A model generated the notes under the pieces. The model saw only the letters and a program-made list of their open reading frames with translations, was not told the origin of the DNA and made no database searches. This document shows, in pieces, positions 1 through 6,878 of a stretch of 46,371 bases of DNA. Position 1 is the stretch's first letter; each line of letters opens with the position of its first letter. This DNA comes from Reyranella sp. (GTDB lineage: Bacteria; Pseudomonadota; Alphaproteobacteria; Reyranellales; Reyranellaceae), in the NCBI RefSeq assembly GCF_004296935.1, contig NZ_SCVH01000061.1, positions 1-46,371 of the forward strand, read 5' to 3'. Both the position numbers and the translations under genes were made by a program.

Positions 1-1
1 G

Positions 2-100
2 CTCGGCGTACTGTTGACGTTGGGTGTGCCTGCGAGCGATGCCGGGCGAGGCATCAAACTCTTCGCAATATTGAAGGAAGGAATGAAAATTGACTGGTAA
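2..100 (+). CDS. Possible 3' end of an unidentified gene
   Basis: A reading frame is open from the left edge to a TAA at 98-100, giving about 32 residues ending in KEGMKIDW. The first 20 codons have mostly G or C in third position, as in real genes here; the last ones do not. I recognise no family. A chance open frame of this length is quite possible, so this is a weak call. Confidence 0.22.
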   Translation, partial: LGVLLTLGVPASDAGRGIKLFAILKEGMKIDW

Positions 101-160
101 TACCATAATATTAAACATCAATTTATATTTGTCATAATATATATTATACGATAATCAGAA
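81..160 (+). promoter_or_regulatory. AT-rich segment upstream of mazG with a 14-bp palindrome
   Basis: About 80 bases of very AT-rich DNA lie directly before mazG in an otherwise GC-rich window. It holds a perfect 14-bp palindrome, ATAATATATATTAT, at 134-147, and hexamers resembling a -35 element (TTGACT at 90-95; TTGTCA at 129-134), but no well-spaced -35/-10 pair that I trust. It probably contains the mazG promoter; the palindrome could bind a regulator or simply reflect low GC. Confidence 0.35.
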
Positions 161-1003
161 ATGAGGCCAGACACCGTGCCATCGGCGCGTCCAACGGCGG
201 AAACGCTTCCCCGCGAACCAATGGCCCGCCTCTTGGCGGTCATGGCCTGGCTGCGCGACCGTACCCATGGCTGCCCTTGGGATATCGACCAGACGTTCCG
301 GACGATCGCGCCCTATACGATCGAGGAAGCCTACGAAGTCGCCGACGCCATCCAGCGCAACGACATGCCGGCCCTCAAGGAGGAACTGGGCGACCTGCTT
401 CTCCAGGTCGTCTATCACGCCCAGATGGCACAGGAAGCCGAGGTGTTCGGCTTCGCCGACGTGGCGGCCGCCGTGGCCGACAAAATGGTGGATCGGCACC
501 CCCATGTCTTCGGCGATACCCGGATCGACACCGCCGAGGCCCAGACCGTGTCCTGGGAGGCACGCAAGGCCGCCGAACGTGCAGCCAAGCAGACAGCCGA
601 ACCGGCAGGAGCCCTGGACGGGGTGGCACGCGCTCTTCCCGCTCTTCTGCGTGCCGAGAAGATCCAGAAGCGTGCCGCCCGCGTCGGCTTCGACTGGAAG
701 GAAACCACGCCCGTCATCGACAAGATCGAGGAGGAGCTGGGCGAATTGCGCGCCGAGATCACCGCCGGCACCGTCGATCAAGCCCGCCTGACCGATGAAT
801 TGGGCGACGTGCTGTTCGCCGTCACCAACCTCGCGCGCCACTGCAAGGTCGATCCCGAGGCTGCGTTACGGGCCACCAACGACAAGTTCGAGCGCCGTTT
901 CCGCTACATCGAACGCCAGCTTGCCGGCCAGGGCCGGAAGCCTGCCGACGCCACGCTGATGGAAATGGAAACGCTTTGGCAGGAAGCCAAGACCCGCGTC
1001 TAA
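161..1003 (+). CDS. mazG: Nucleoside triphosphate pyrophosphohydrolase MazG
   Basis: MazG hydrolyses nucleoside triphosphates to monophosphates and pyrophosphate in the cytoplasm and is linked to housecleaning and stringent-response tuning. The 280-residue product has the duplicated all-alpha MazG fold: a first module with EEAYEVADAI and EELGDLLLQVVYHAQ, and a second with EEELGELRAEI and DELGDVLFAVTNLARH, whose acidic residues hold magnesium. Length fits the two-domain family. The ATG at 161 gives a 20-residue leader before the conserved RLLAVMAWLRD; an ATG at 221 is an alternative, and neither has a clear ribosome-binding site. It converges on the minus-strand phosphatase gene 10 bases away. 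Confidence 0.93.
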   Translation: MRPDTVPSARPTAETLPREPMARLLAVMAWLRDRTHGCPWDIDQTFRTIAPYTIEEAYEVADAIQRNDMPALKEELGDLLLQVVYHAQMAQEAEVFGFADVAAAVADKMVDRHPHVFGDTRIDTAEAQTVSWEARKAAERAAKQTAEPAGALDGVARALPALLRAEKIQKRAARVGFDWKETTPVIDKIEEELGELRAEITAGTVDQARLTDELGDVLFAVTNLARHCKVDPEAALRATNDKFERRFRYIERQLAGQGRKPADATLMEMETLWQEAKTRV

Positions 1004-1013
1004 GGCCGGCCTG

Positions 1014-1847
1014 CTAAGGGCGCGGCGCCAGCAGCGGCATCTCGATGGCCTCGAACACCGCCCTCACCTCGACCAAGGTCGCCAGCGAGGCGGCGCTGAT
1101 GATGCCGGCATCGGTCGGCTGCGCCGCTCCGTAGGGCGTGCCGTCGAAGCGCAGGGAGCCGCCGCCTGCTTCGGCCATCATCAGCGCGCCTGCGGCATGG
1201 TCCCAAGGCTTGGTGGTGCGGTAGAGGCTGAAGCCCGCCCGGCCCGACAGGATGTCGAGATACTCGACGCCGGCACAGCGCTGGGTCGAGATGCGCCCGA
1301 GTCTCTGGCGATCGGACGCCGGCAATTGCTTGTCGAAGGCCTTGCGGATCTTGTAGCCGACGAAGCCGTCGGGAACCCCGGCAGACGCCGCGCCGGTCAC
1401 CGGGACGCCATCGAGCGTGACGCCCTGCCCTTTGATCGCAACCGCCATCCGCCCCCTCGGCGCGTCAAAGATCCAGGCTCCGACCGTGACCGCGTCGCGC
1501 ACGAGGCATACGATCACGGCGAAAATTTCCTTGCCGGCCGCGAAGTTTGCAGTGCCATCCAGGGGATCCACGATCCAGCACATCTCGCCCGGGCGGCCGA
1601 TCAAGTCGACCAGGCCGGGATCGGCCTCGACCGCCTCCTCGCCCACCACAGGAACGCCCGGCAGGATCTTCGCCAGGCCCGCCGCCAGCCGCCGTTCGGC
1701 CGCGACATCGGCCACGGTGACCACGTCACCCGGCCCCTTCTCGCGGATATCGTCCTTGGAGAGGTTGCGAAACCGCGGCAGCAACTCAGCTGCCGCCGTG
1801 TCCCGGATCAGTTCGGTGACCCGCGACGGGTCGCCACTACCCAGCAT
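1014..1847 (-). CDS. Inositol monophosphatase family protein
   Basis: A magnesium-dependent phosphomonoesterase of the inositol monophosphatase/CysQ/FBPase superfamily. The 277-residue product shows the family metal-site motifs: GEEA near residue 70, WIVDPLDGT near 91-99, and WDHAAGALMMAEAGG in the C-terminal half. The frame is open further upstream, but that part is arginine-rich shadow sequence over groES; the ATG at 1847 lies 5 bases after the groES stop and is the sensible start. The substrate cannot be read from the sequence: inositol phosphate, histidinol phosphate and 3'-phosphoadenosine 5'-phosphate are all used in this family. It is probably co-transcribed with groES. Confidence 0.85.
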   Translation of the reverse strand: MLGSGDPSRVTELIRDTAAAELLPRFRNLSKDDIREKGPGDVVTVADVAAERRLAAGLAKILPGVPVVGEEAVEADPGLVDLIGRPGEMCWIVDPLDGTANFAAGKEIFAVIVCLVRDAVTVGAWIFDAPRGRMAVAIKGQGVTLDGVPVTGAASAGVPDGFVGYKIRKAFDKQLPASDRQRLGRISTQRCAGVEYLDILSGRAGFSLYRTTKPWDHAAGALMMAEAGGGSLRFDGTPYGAAQPTDAGIISAASLATLVEVRAVFEAIEMPLLAPRP

Positions 1848-1852
1848 TCCGG

Positions 1853-2140
1853 TCAGCCAACGACGCCGAACAGGTCCTCTTCCTTGAGGATGACATGATC
1901 GACGCCGCCGATCTTGACCTCGGTGCCCGACCACTTGCCGTAGATCACCTTGTCGCCGACCTTGACGTCGATCGCCTGCAGCCGCCCGTCCTCGAGCCGC
2001 TTGCCCTTGCCGACGGCCACGACCTCGCCCTGCATCGGCTTTTCCTGCGCCGTGTCCGGGATGATGAGGCCGCCCTTGGTCTTGGTTTCCGCGGTCATCG
2101 GCTTGAGCAGCAGCCGATCATGCAAAGGCTTGAATTTCAT
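1853..2140 (-). CDS. groES: Co-chaperonin GroES, without an adjacent groEL
   Basis: GroES forms the seven-subunit lid of the GroEL folding chamber. The 95-residue protein is full length and has the N-terminal [13 protein letters not shown], the mobile loop [16 protein letters not shown], and [13 protein letters not shown] near the C-terminus. A good ribosome-binding site (AAGGAA) precedes the ATG. Unusually, no groEL follows: the next gene is a phosphatase starting 5 bases downstream. It therefore looks like a second, stand-alone copy, with the main groESL operon presumably elsewhere. The protein carries more lysine and leucine substitutions than the usual alphaproteobacterial form as I remember it. 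Confidence 0.93.
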   Translation of the reverse strand: MKFKPLHDRLLLKPMTAETKTKGGLIIPDTAQEKPMQGEVVAVGKGKRLEDGRLQAIDVKVGDKVIYGKWSGTEVKIGGVDHVILKEEDLFGVVG

Positions 2141-2168
2141 GGCATTTCCTTCGTCTGGGACGGTGCCG

Positions 2169-2198
2169 CTTATAGATTTTGCGCCGCAGGCATGTCAA
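2169..2198 (-). promoter_or_regulatory. Probable groES promoter
   Basis: On the minus strand a perfect -35 TTGACA (2193-2198) and a -10 TATAAG (2169-2174) are separated by 18 bases; one base earlier CTATAA gives 17. Transcription would begin near 2162, leaving a leader of about 20 bases before groES. The promoter overlaps the last codons of hflX. The -35 and CTATAA could also suit the heat-shock factor RpoH. No CIRCE inverted repeat is visible. Confidence 0.6.
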
Positions 2199-3541
2199 CG
2201 CGCGAGCCGGCGCTCCAACTGCGCCGCGGCAGCGGTATCCAGGGCCACGGTCAGCAACGCCAATTCGCCTTCGTCGCGGCGGTCGCGGACCTCGCCGTGG
2301 CGGTAGAGCCAGGCAATGGTGGCGCCGTCGCTCAACGGTACGGAAATCTCGCGCGCGGTCCCGGACCGGCCGAGAAATTCACCGATGGCCTCGAGAAGGC
2401 GGTCGACCCCCTCCCCGGTCAAGGCTGAAACGGGATACTGAAGCGCCCGGGCGGCGCCGGCGGCGGCACGGGTCTGCAGCGTGTCCAGCCTGTCCGCCGG
2501 CAGCGCGTCGATCTTGTTCAGCGCCTCGATCAGCGGCTTGCCCCCACCTTCCTCGAGCGCCCCGAGTTCCTTCAACACCTGCTCGACATCAGCACGCTGT
2601 TGCTCGGTCTCGGGGTGGGCGATGTCGCGGACATGGACGATCAGGTCTGCTTCGATCACCTCTTCGAGGGTCGCTCGGAAGGCGGCAACGAGATGGGTCG
2701 GCAGATCCGAGACAAACCCTACCGTGTCGGAGATTACGCATCCCTTGCCGTTTGGCAGCTTGATCGACCGCATGGTCGGGTCGAGCGTGGCGAAAAGCAG
2801 GTCCTTGGCCATTACGCCGGCGCCCGAGAGTCGGTTGAACAGCGTCGACTTGCCGGCGTTGGTGTAACCGACCAGTGCGACCGTCGGCAGCCGCGCCTTC
2901 TTGCGGCCGACGCGATTGACGGCACGCGTCCGCTGCACGCCCTCAAGGTCGCGCTTGATGCGCACGATGCGCTCGCCGATGAGGCGGCGGTCGATTTCGA
3001 TCTGGGATTCGCCGGGACCACCCAGGAAGCCGAAGCCGCCGCGTTGCCGCTCGAGATGGGTCCACGACCGAACCAACCGACCGCGCTGGTAGTCGAGCGC
3101 TGCGAGTTCGACTTGCAGCCGGCCTTCGTGTGTCCGGGCGCGGGCACCGAAGATTTCCAGGATGAGGCCTGTCCGGTCGATGACCTTGGTCTGCCAGGCT
3201 TTCTCGAGGTTGCGTTGCTGAACCGGCGTCAGTCTGTCGTCGACGATCACCAGGCCGATGCCCAGTTCGTCCACAGCCTCCTTCAGCCGTTCGACGACGC
3301 CTTTGCCCAGCAGCGTGGCGGGCGTGACGCGTCGCAGCGGCGCGGTCTGCGCCAGACGGACGTCGATGTCGATCGCCCGCGCCAATCCAACGGCCTCATT
3401 GAGCTTGGCCTCGCTGTCGCGTTCCTCGCCCCGGCCACGCGTATAGGGGCACAGAACGGCGGCCACCGTCGCCGGCCGTGCGGTGTCGTTGGGCGTACGC
3501 TTGCGCCTTTCGTGGACTTCCTGCTCGAGGTCTTCGATCAA
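2195..3541 (-). CDS. hflX: Ribosome-associated GTPase HflX
   Basis: HflX binds the 50S subunit and splits or rescues stalled ribosomes, notably under heat stress. The 448-residue protein has the N-terminal HflX domain (substrate-facing part ending in GGFGFLGGPGESQIE), then the G domain: P-loop GYTNAGKST at about 215-223, DTVGF as G3 and NKID as G4. The start is a TTG (3539-3541) one base after the hfq stop, so the two genes are translationally adjacent, as in the hfq-hflX pair of most proteobacteria. An internal downstream start cannot be excluded, because the first 20 residues are variable in the family. Confidence 0.95.
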   Translation of the reverse strand: MIEDLEQEVHERRKRTPNDTARPATVAAVLCPYTRGRGEERDSEAKLNEAVGLARAIDIDVRLAQTAPLRRVTPATLLGKGVVERLKEAVDELGIGLVIVDDRLTPVQQRNLEKAWQTKVIDRTGLILEIFGARARTHEGRLQVELAALDYQRGRLVRSWTHLERQRGGFGFLGGPGESQIEIDRRLIGERIVRIKRDLEGVQRTRAVNRVGRKKARLPTVALVGYTNAGKSTLFNRLSGAGVMAKDLLFATLDPTMRSIKLPNGKGCVISDTVGFVSDLPTHLVAAFRATLEEVIEADLIVHVRDIAHPETEQQRADVEQVLKELGALEEGGGKPLIEALNKIDALPADRLDTLQTRAAAGAARALQYPVSALTGEGVDRLLEAIGEFLGRSGTAREISVPLSDGATIAWLYRHGEVRDRRDEGELALLTVALDTAAAAQLERRLAR

Positions 3542-3542
3542 A

Positions 3543-3791
3543 TCAGCCTGCTGCCTCGGCTTTGTCCCCGTCGAACAGCTGTACCGGGGTCACCGGCATG
3601 ATGGTCGAAATCGCATGCTTGTAGACCAGCTGCGAGTGACCGTCGCGGCGCAGAAGCACCGAGAAATTGTCGAACCACGTGACGATTCCCTGCAATTTCA
3701 CGCCGTTCACGAGGAATATCGTGACCGGAGTCTTGTTCTTTCGCAGGTGGTTCAGGAACACGTCCTGAACGTTTTGTGCCTTTTCGCTCAT
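3543..3791 (-). CDS. hfq: RNA chaperone Hfq
   Basis: Hfq is the hexameric Sm-like protein that pairs small RNAs with their messenger targets. The 82-residue product begins [19 protein letters not shown] and carries the Sm1 segment ([22 protein letters not shown]) and the Sm2 motif YKHAISTI, with Q, F and K/H residues at the usual RNA-contact positions. The ATG at 3791 has an AAGAGG ribosome-binding site about 9 bases upstream. The frame stays open for 29 more codons upstream to a TTG, but that stretch is proline-rich and includes the leader hairpin, so I rejected it as coding. Confidence 0.97.
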   Translation of the reverse strand: MSEKAQNVQDVFLNHLRKNKTPVTIFLVNGVKLQGIVTWFDNFSVLLRRDGHSQLVYKHAISTIMPVTPVQLFDGDKAEAAG

Positions 3792-3846
3792 GTTCTTGGC
3801 CTCTTGCTGGGCGGCCGGTTCCCCGAAGGTCGCCGGTTTGGGGGGC

Positions 3847-3905
3847 GCGGGGCTCTCCCCGCTACCGAGTTGAAACAAATATAGGGGACGCTTGGGTCAA
3901 AGCAA
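3847..3905 (-). promoter_or_regulatory. Candidate hfq promoter and leader hairpin
   Basis: On the minus strand TATATT (3878-3883) makes a plausible -10 with a weak -35 TTGCTT (3900-3905) 16 bases upstream, overlapping the stop of the HAD gene. The predicted leader, about 80 bases, begins with a perfect 6-bp hairpin with an AGAG loop (3847-3862). A separate hfq promoter would free it from the ntr operon. The -35 match is poor, so this is tentative. Confidence 0.4.
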
Positions 3906-4553
3906 TGCTAGCAACTCATGACAATTACGTGCCCTGAGGCGGGGCGGATGTTCCAGCAGGGAGGCGGAGAGTTGTTCCGCCCCCCCGACCAGAACGGGTA
4001 AACACCCCGCCGCATGGGCACATTGGAGGTCGGCAAGGGAGTCTCCGACCATCCATACGGTCTCGTCAGGGGCAATTCCCGTGCCGTCGAGGGCCAAATA
4101 GATGGGATCGGGGGCAGGCTTGTCGCGTTTGGCGTCTTTGGCACCCACCGCACGGGCGATCCAACGTTGCCAGCCTAGGTGGGCCATCTCGGTGCGCAGG
4201 TTTTCACCCACCTTGTTGCTGACCACCGCCACGTAGCAACCGGCCTCCCGGCAGCGTGCCAGCAGCGCATCGGCCCCCGGCAGCGGCTGCAAGCGCTCCA
4301 GATGGATGCGGTGAAAGGTCTCGTAGAAGACTCGTTCGGCCTCGCCCGCCTGTTCGCCGAAGAGCTTGGGGAAGACATCGCGCAACGAACCATGGGCGCG
4401 GACTTGCACCTCTTCCGCCGTCCAGGGAATCAATCCCAGGGCCGTGAAGGTATCGTGGTAGCACTCGACGATCGTGGGCCAGGTGTTGACCAGGGTGTTG
4501 TCCCAGTCGAACAGCACGGCGCGGGGCAGTTTGACCGCGGCCGAACCGCTCAT
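3897..4553 (-). CDS. HAD-superfamily hydrolase, phosphoglycolate-phosphatase-like
   Basis: A cytoplasmic phosphatase of the haloacid dehalogenase superfamily. The 218-residue protein has motif I DWDNTL (Asp nucleophile) near residue 16, a helical cap typical of subclass I, motif II VVSNK, the conserved lysine in KRDKPAPDP, and motif III/IV WMVGDSLADL. This layout is closest to phosphoglycolate phosphatase or 5'-nucleotidase-like enzymes; the substrate is not determinable. The start overlaps the dat stop by ATGA, so the two are translationally coupled at the end of the ntr run. Confidence 0.85.
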   Translation of the reverse strand: MSGSAAVKLPRAVLFDWDNTLVNTWPTIVECYHDTFTALGLIPWTAEEVQVRAHGSLRDVFPKLFGEQAGEAERVFYETFHRIHLERLQPLPGADALLARCREAGCYVAVVSNKVGENLRTEMAHLGWQRWIARAVGAKDAKRDKPAPDPIYLALDGTGIAPDETVWMVGDSLADLQCAHAAGCLPVLVGGAEQLSASLLEHPPRLRARNCHELLALL

Positions 4554-5413
4554 GTAACCGCCTCTCCGGCTGCGGCAAAGCGCACGTATTCCTCGCGCAG
4601 ACGCCGCGCCGTCAGGCCGACTTTGCCATCGCCCACGGCTTCGCCGTCAATCTTGACCACCGGCATCACGAACGAGGTTGCACTGGTGATAAACGCTTCC
4701 TTCGCCTTCTTGGCCTCCGCCAGTGAAAACGGGCGCTCGACGAACTTGAGCTGCAGCGCGTTGCACAGCGACTTCAGCGTGTGACGCGTGATGCCGGCCA
4801 GGATGCCGTTGTCGGTCTGTCGCGTCACGAGTTCGCCATCCTGCGTCACGATCCAGGCGTTGGTCGACGCGCCTTCGGTCACACAACCGTCAGCATCGAT
4901 CAACCATGCTTCATACGCGCCGCTTTCCCGCGCCGCCTGCTTGGCCAGGACATTCGGCAACAAGGCCACGGTCTTGATGTCGCAACGCTCCCACCGGATG
5001 TCGGGCTGGCTCTTGACGGCAATCCCCGGGCCGGGATCGGCATCGGCGCGCTTGCTGTTCTTGGTCGTGAGCACCAACGCGGGCTTCACCGGCACGGTCG
5101 GAAAGGCATGATCGCGACGGGCGACGCCGCGAGTCACCTGCATATAGATCAACCCGTCGCGCAGACGGTTCCGGCGCATCAGTTCACGCATGATGAAGGC
5201 CAACGCCGCGCGGGTAACCGGCCAACCGATCCTGAGTTCGCGCAACGACCTGTCGAGCCGATCGATATGAGGACCCTCGTCTATCAGCCGGCCGTCGCGC
5301 ACGCCGACAACTTCGTAGACGCCATCGGCAAGCTGGTAGCCCCTGTCCTCGATATGGACGCTGGCCTCGCGGTGATCGACGTAGCGGCCATTTACATACG
5401 CGTAGCGGGCCAT
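4550..5413 (-). CDS. dat: D-amino-acid transaminase (PLP fold type IV)
   Basis: Catalyses PLP-dependent interconversion of D-alanine and D-glutamate with their keto acids, feeding cell-wall precursors. The 287-residue protein matches the class IV aminotransferase fold; Lys147 in RCDIKTVALLPN is the expected Schiff-base lysine, and DGCVTEGASTNAWIV is the cofactor-phosphate region. The N-terminal EDRGYQLADGVYEV is typical of D-amino-acid transaminase and distinguishes it from IlvE only moderately, so branched-chain transaminase is an alternative. It sits 18 bases after ntrX and overlaps the HAD gene by 4 bases. Confidence 0.85.
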   Translation of the reverse strand: MARYAYVNGRYVDHREASVHIEDRGYQLADGVYEVVGVRDGRLIDEGPHIDRLDRSLRELRIGWPVTRAALAFIMRELMRRNRLRDGLIYMQVTRGVARRDHAFPTVPVKPALVLTTKNSKRADADPGPGIAVKSQPDIRWERCDIKTVALLPNVLAKQAARESGAYEAWLIDADGCVTEGASTNAWIVTQDGELVTRQTDNGILAGITRHTLKSLCNALQLKFVERPFSLAEAKKAKEAFITSATSFVMPVVKIDGEAVGDGKVGLTARRLREEYVRFAAAGEAVT

Positions 5414-5431
5414 GCCGCACTCCTTCGCTTC

Positions 5432-6844
5432 TCAGCCCGTGGGGTCCGTCTCGTTGCGCTCGTCGGGTGTGCTTCCGTGCAGCCCCAGCGACTTCAGCTT
5501 GCGGTGCAGGGCCGAACGCTCCATGCCGACGAAGGTCGCCGTACGCGAAATGTTTCCGCCAAACCGCGTGACCTGAGCCAGCAGGTATTCTCGCTCGAAG
5601 ACCTCGCGGGCATCGCGCAGCGGCAACTGCATGATTTCTCCACCCTTTTCCCAGCGCAGGACCGACGGTGCGTCCTCGCTGACGTCGCTGGGCAATACGT
5701 CGGCCCGGATCGGGCCGCCGCCCACCGGTGCCAGGATCAGCAGCCGCTCGATGACGTTGCGTAGTTGCCGGACGTTTCCCGGCCAATCGTGCCCTTGCAA
5801 TGCGGCCAATGTGTCCTCGCCGATCGTCCGCGACGGCAGACCGGTCGCGTCCGCAACCCGTCGCAGGAGGTCGGCGGAGAGCTCGGGGATATCCTCGCGG
5901 CGTTCGCTGAGCGGCGGCACGCGCAGCGAGACCACGTTCAGCCGGTGATACAGTTCCTCCCGAAACTGCCCCGAGGCGATTTCTTCCTGCAGGGTCCGGC
6001 TCGTCGAGGCAAGGACGCGGACGTCGACCTCGACGCGCGTCTTGCCGCCATCGCGCACGAAGGACTGTTCCTGGAGAACCCGCGCCAATCGGGCTTGCAG
6101 CGCCAGCGGCAGATCGGCGACTTCCTTGAGCAGCAAAGTGCCACCGTGGGCCATCTCGAAAGCGCCCGAGACGCGGAGTGTATCGCCTTCGGTCTCGCCG
6201 TCGGTGCCGAACAGTTCGATGTCCAGTCGTTCGGCGGGCAACGTCGAGCAATTGACCACGACGAACGGACCATCGGCCCGCTTGGAGCTCAGATGGATCA
6301 GGCGGCCCATGGTTTCCTTGCCTGCCCCGGAAGCGCCGACGATCAGGACGCGGCTGCCAGTGGGGGCAACCCGCTCGATCTGGGCGCGGACGCTCGCGGC
6401 ACTCGCCGAAGATCCAACGAACGTGACATCTCCCCCCGCCCGTCGGCGCAAGGACGCGTTCTCGCGCTTGAGCTTGTCGGCCTCGATGGCGCGATCGACG
6501 ACCAGCAGCAAGCGATCGGCTTTGAAGGGCTTCTCGATGAAATCGTAGGCACCCGTCTTGATCGCCGACACCGCGGTGTCGATCGTGCCGTGGCCGCTGA
6601 TCATGACGACGGGAATGGGCGGATCCTCTCGGCGGATGACCTCGAGGAGTTGCAGGCCGTCGAGTTCGCTGCCCTGCAGCCAAACGTCCAGGATCACGAG
6701 CGCCGGCCGGCGCTGGCGCACGGCGTCGATCGCCTCGGTGCTGTTGTGGGCGCGCCGGGCGACGTGGCCCTCATCCTCAAGAATACCTGCGATCAGCGTG
6801 CAGATGTCGCGCTCGTCATCGACGATCAGGATGTCGTGGGCCAT
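5432..6844 (-). CDS. ntrX: Nitrogen response regulator NtrX with degenerate AAA+ domain
   Basis: Partner regulator of the NtrY kinase. The 470-residue protein has a receiver (phospho-acceptor Asp53, Lys105), a central AAA+ domain and a C-terminal Fis-type helix-turn-helix (GNISRTATFVGMERSALHRKL). The AAA+ part is unusual: the P-loop GASGAGKE keeps its lysine (176), but the Walker B aspartate is replaced (LLLKEVAD, Lys240-Glu241), and the L1 loop lacks GAFTGA, reading TDGETEGDTLRVSGAFE instead. NtrC in the same operon is canonical. NtrX is thus unlikely to remodel sigma-54 polymerase in the usual way and may act as a sigma-70 regulator or repressor. Confidence 0.95.
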   Translation of the reverse strand: MAHDILIVDDERDICTLIAGILEDEGHVARRAHNSTEAIDAVRQRRPALVILDVWLQGSELDGLQLLEVIRREDPPIPVVMISGHGTIDTAVSAIKTGAYDFIEKPFKADRLLLVVDRAIEADKLKRENASLRRRAGGDVTFVGSSASAASVRAQIERVAPTGSRVLIVGASGAGKETMGRLIHLSSKRADGPFVVVNCSTLPAERLDIELFGTDGETEGDTLRVSGAFEMAHGGTLLLKEVADLPLALQARLARVLQEQSFVRDGGKTRVEVDVRVLASTSRTLQEEIASGQFREELYHRLNVVSLRVPPLSERREDIPELSADLLRRVADATGLPSRTIGEDTLAALQGHDWPGNVRQLRNVIERLLILAPVGGGPIRADVLPSDVSEDAPSVLRWEKGGEIMQLPLRDAREVFEREYLLAQVTRFGGNISRTATFVGMERSALHRKLKSLGLHGSTPDERNETDPTG

Positions 6845-6878
6845 GGCTCTTCAAGCAGTCCGCTACTATCGCTGCGGA

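Noticed and set aside
1848-1934. 29-residue N-terminal extension of the inositol monophosphatase family protein
   Set aside because: Arginine-rich sequence read in the wrong frame across groES; the ATG at 1847 fits the family start.
2600-3601. 333-codon plus-strand open frame opposite hflX and the hfq end
   Set aside because: Antisense shadow; hflX has all GTPase motifs on the minus strand.
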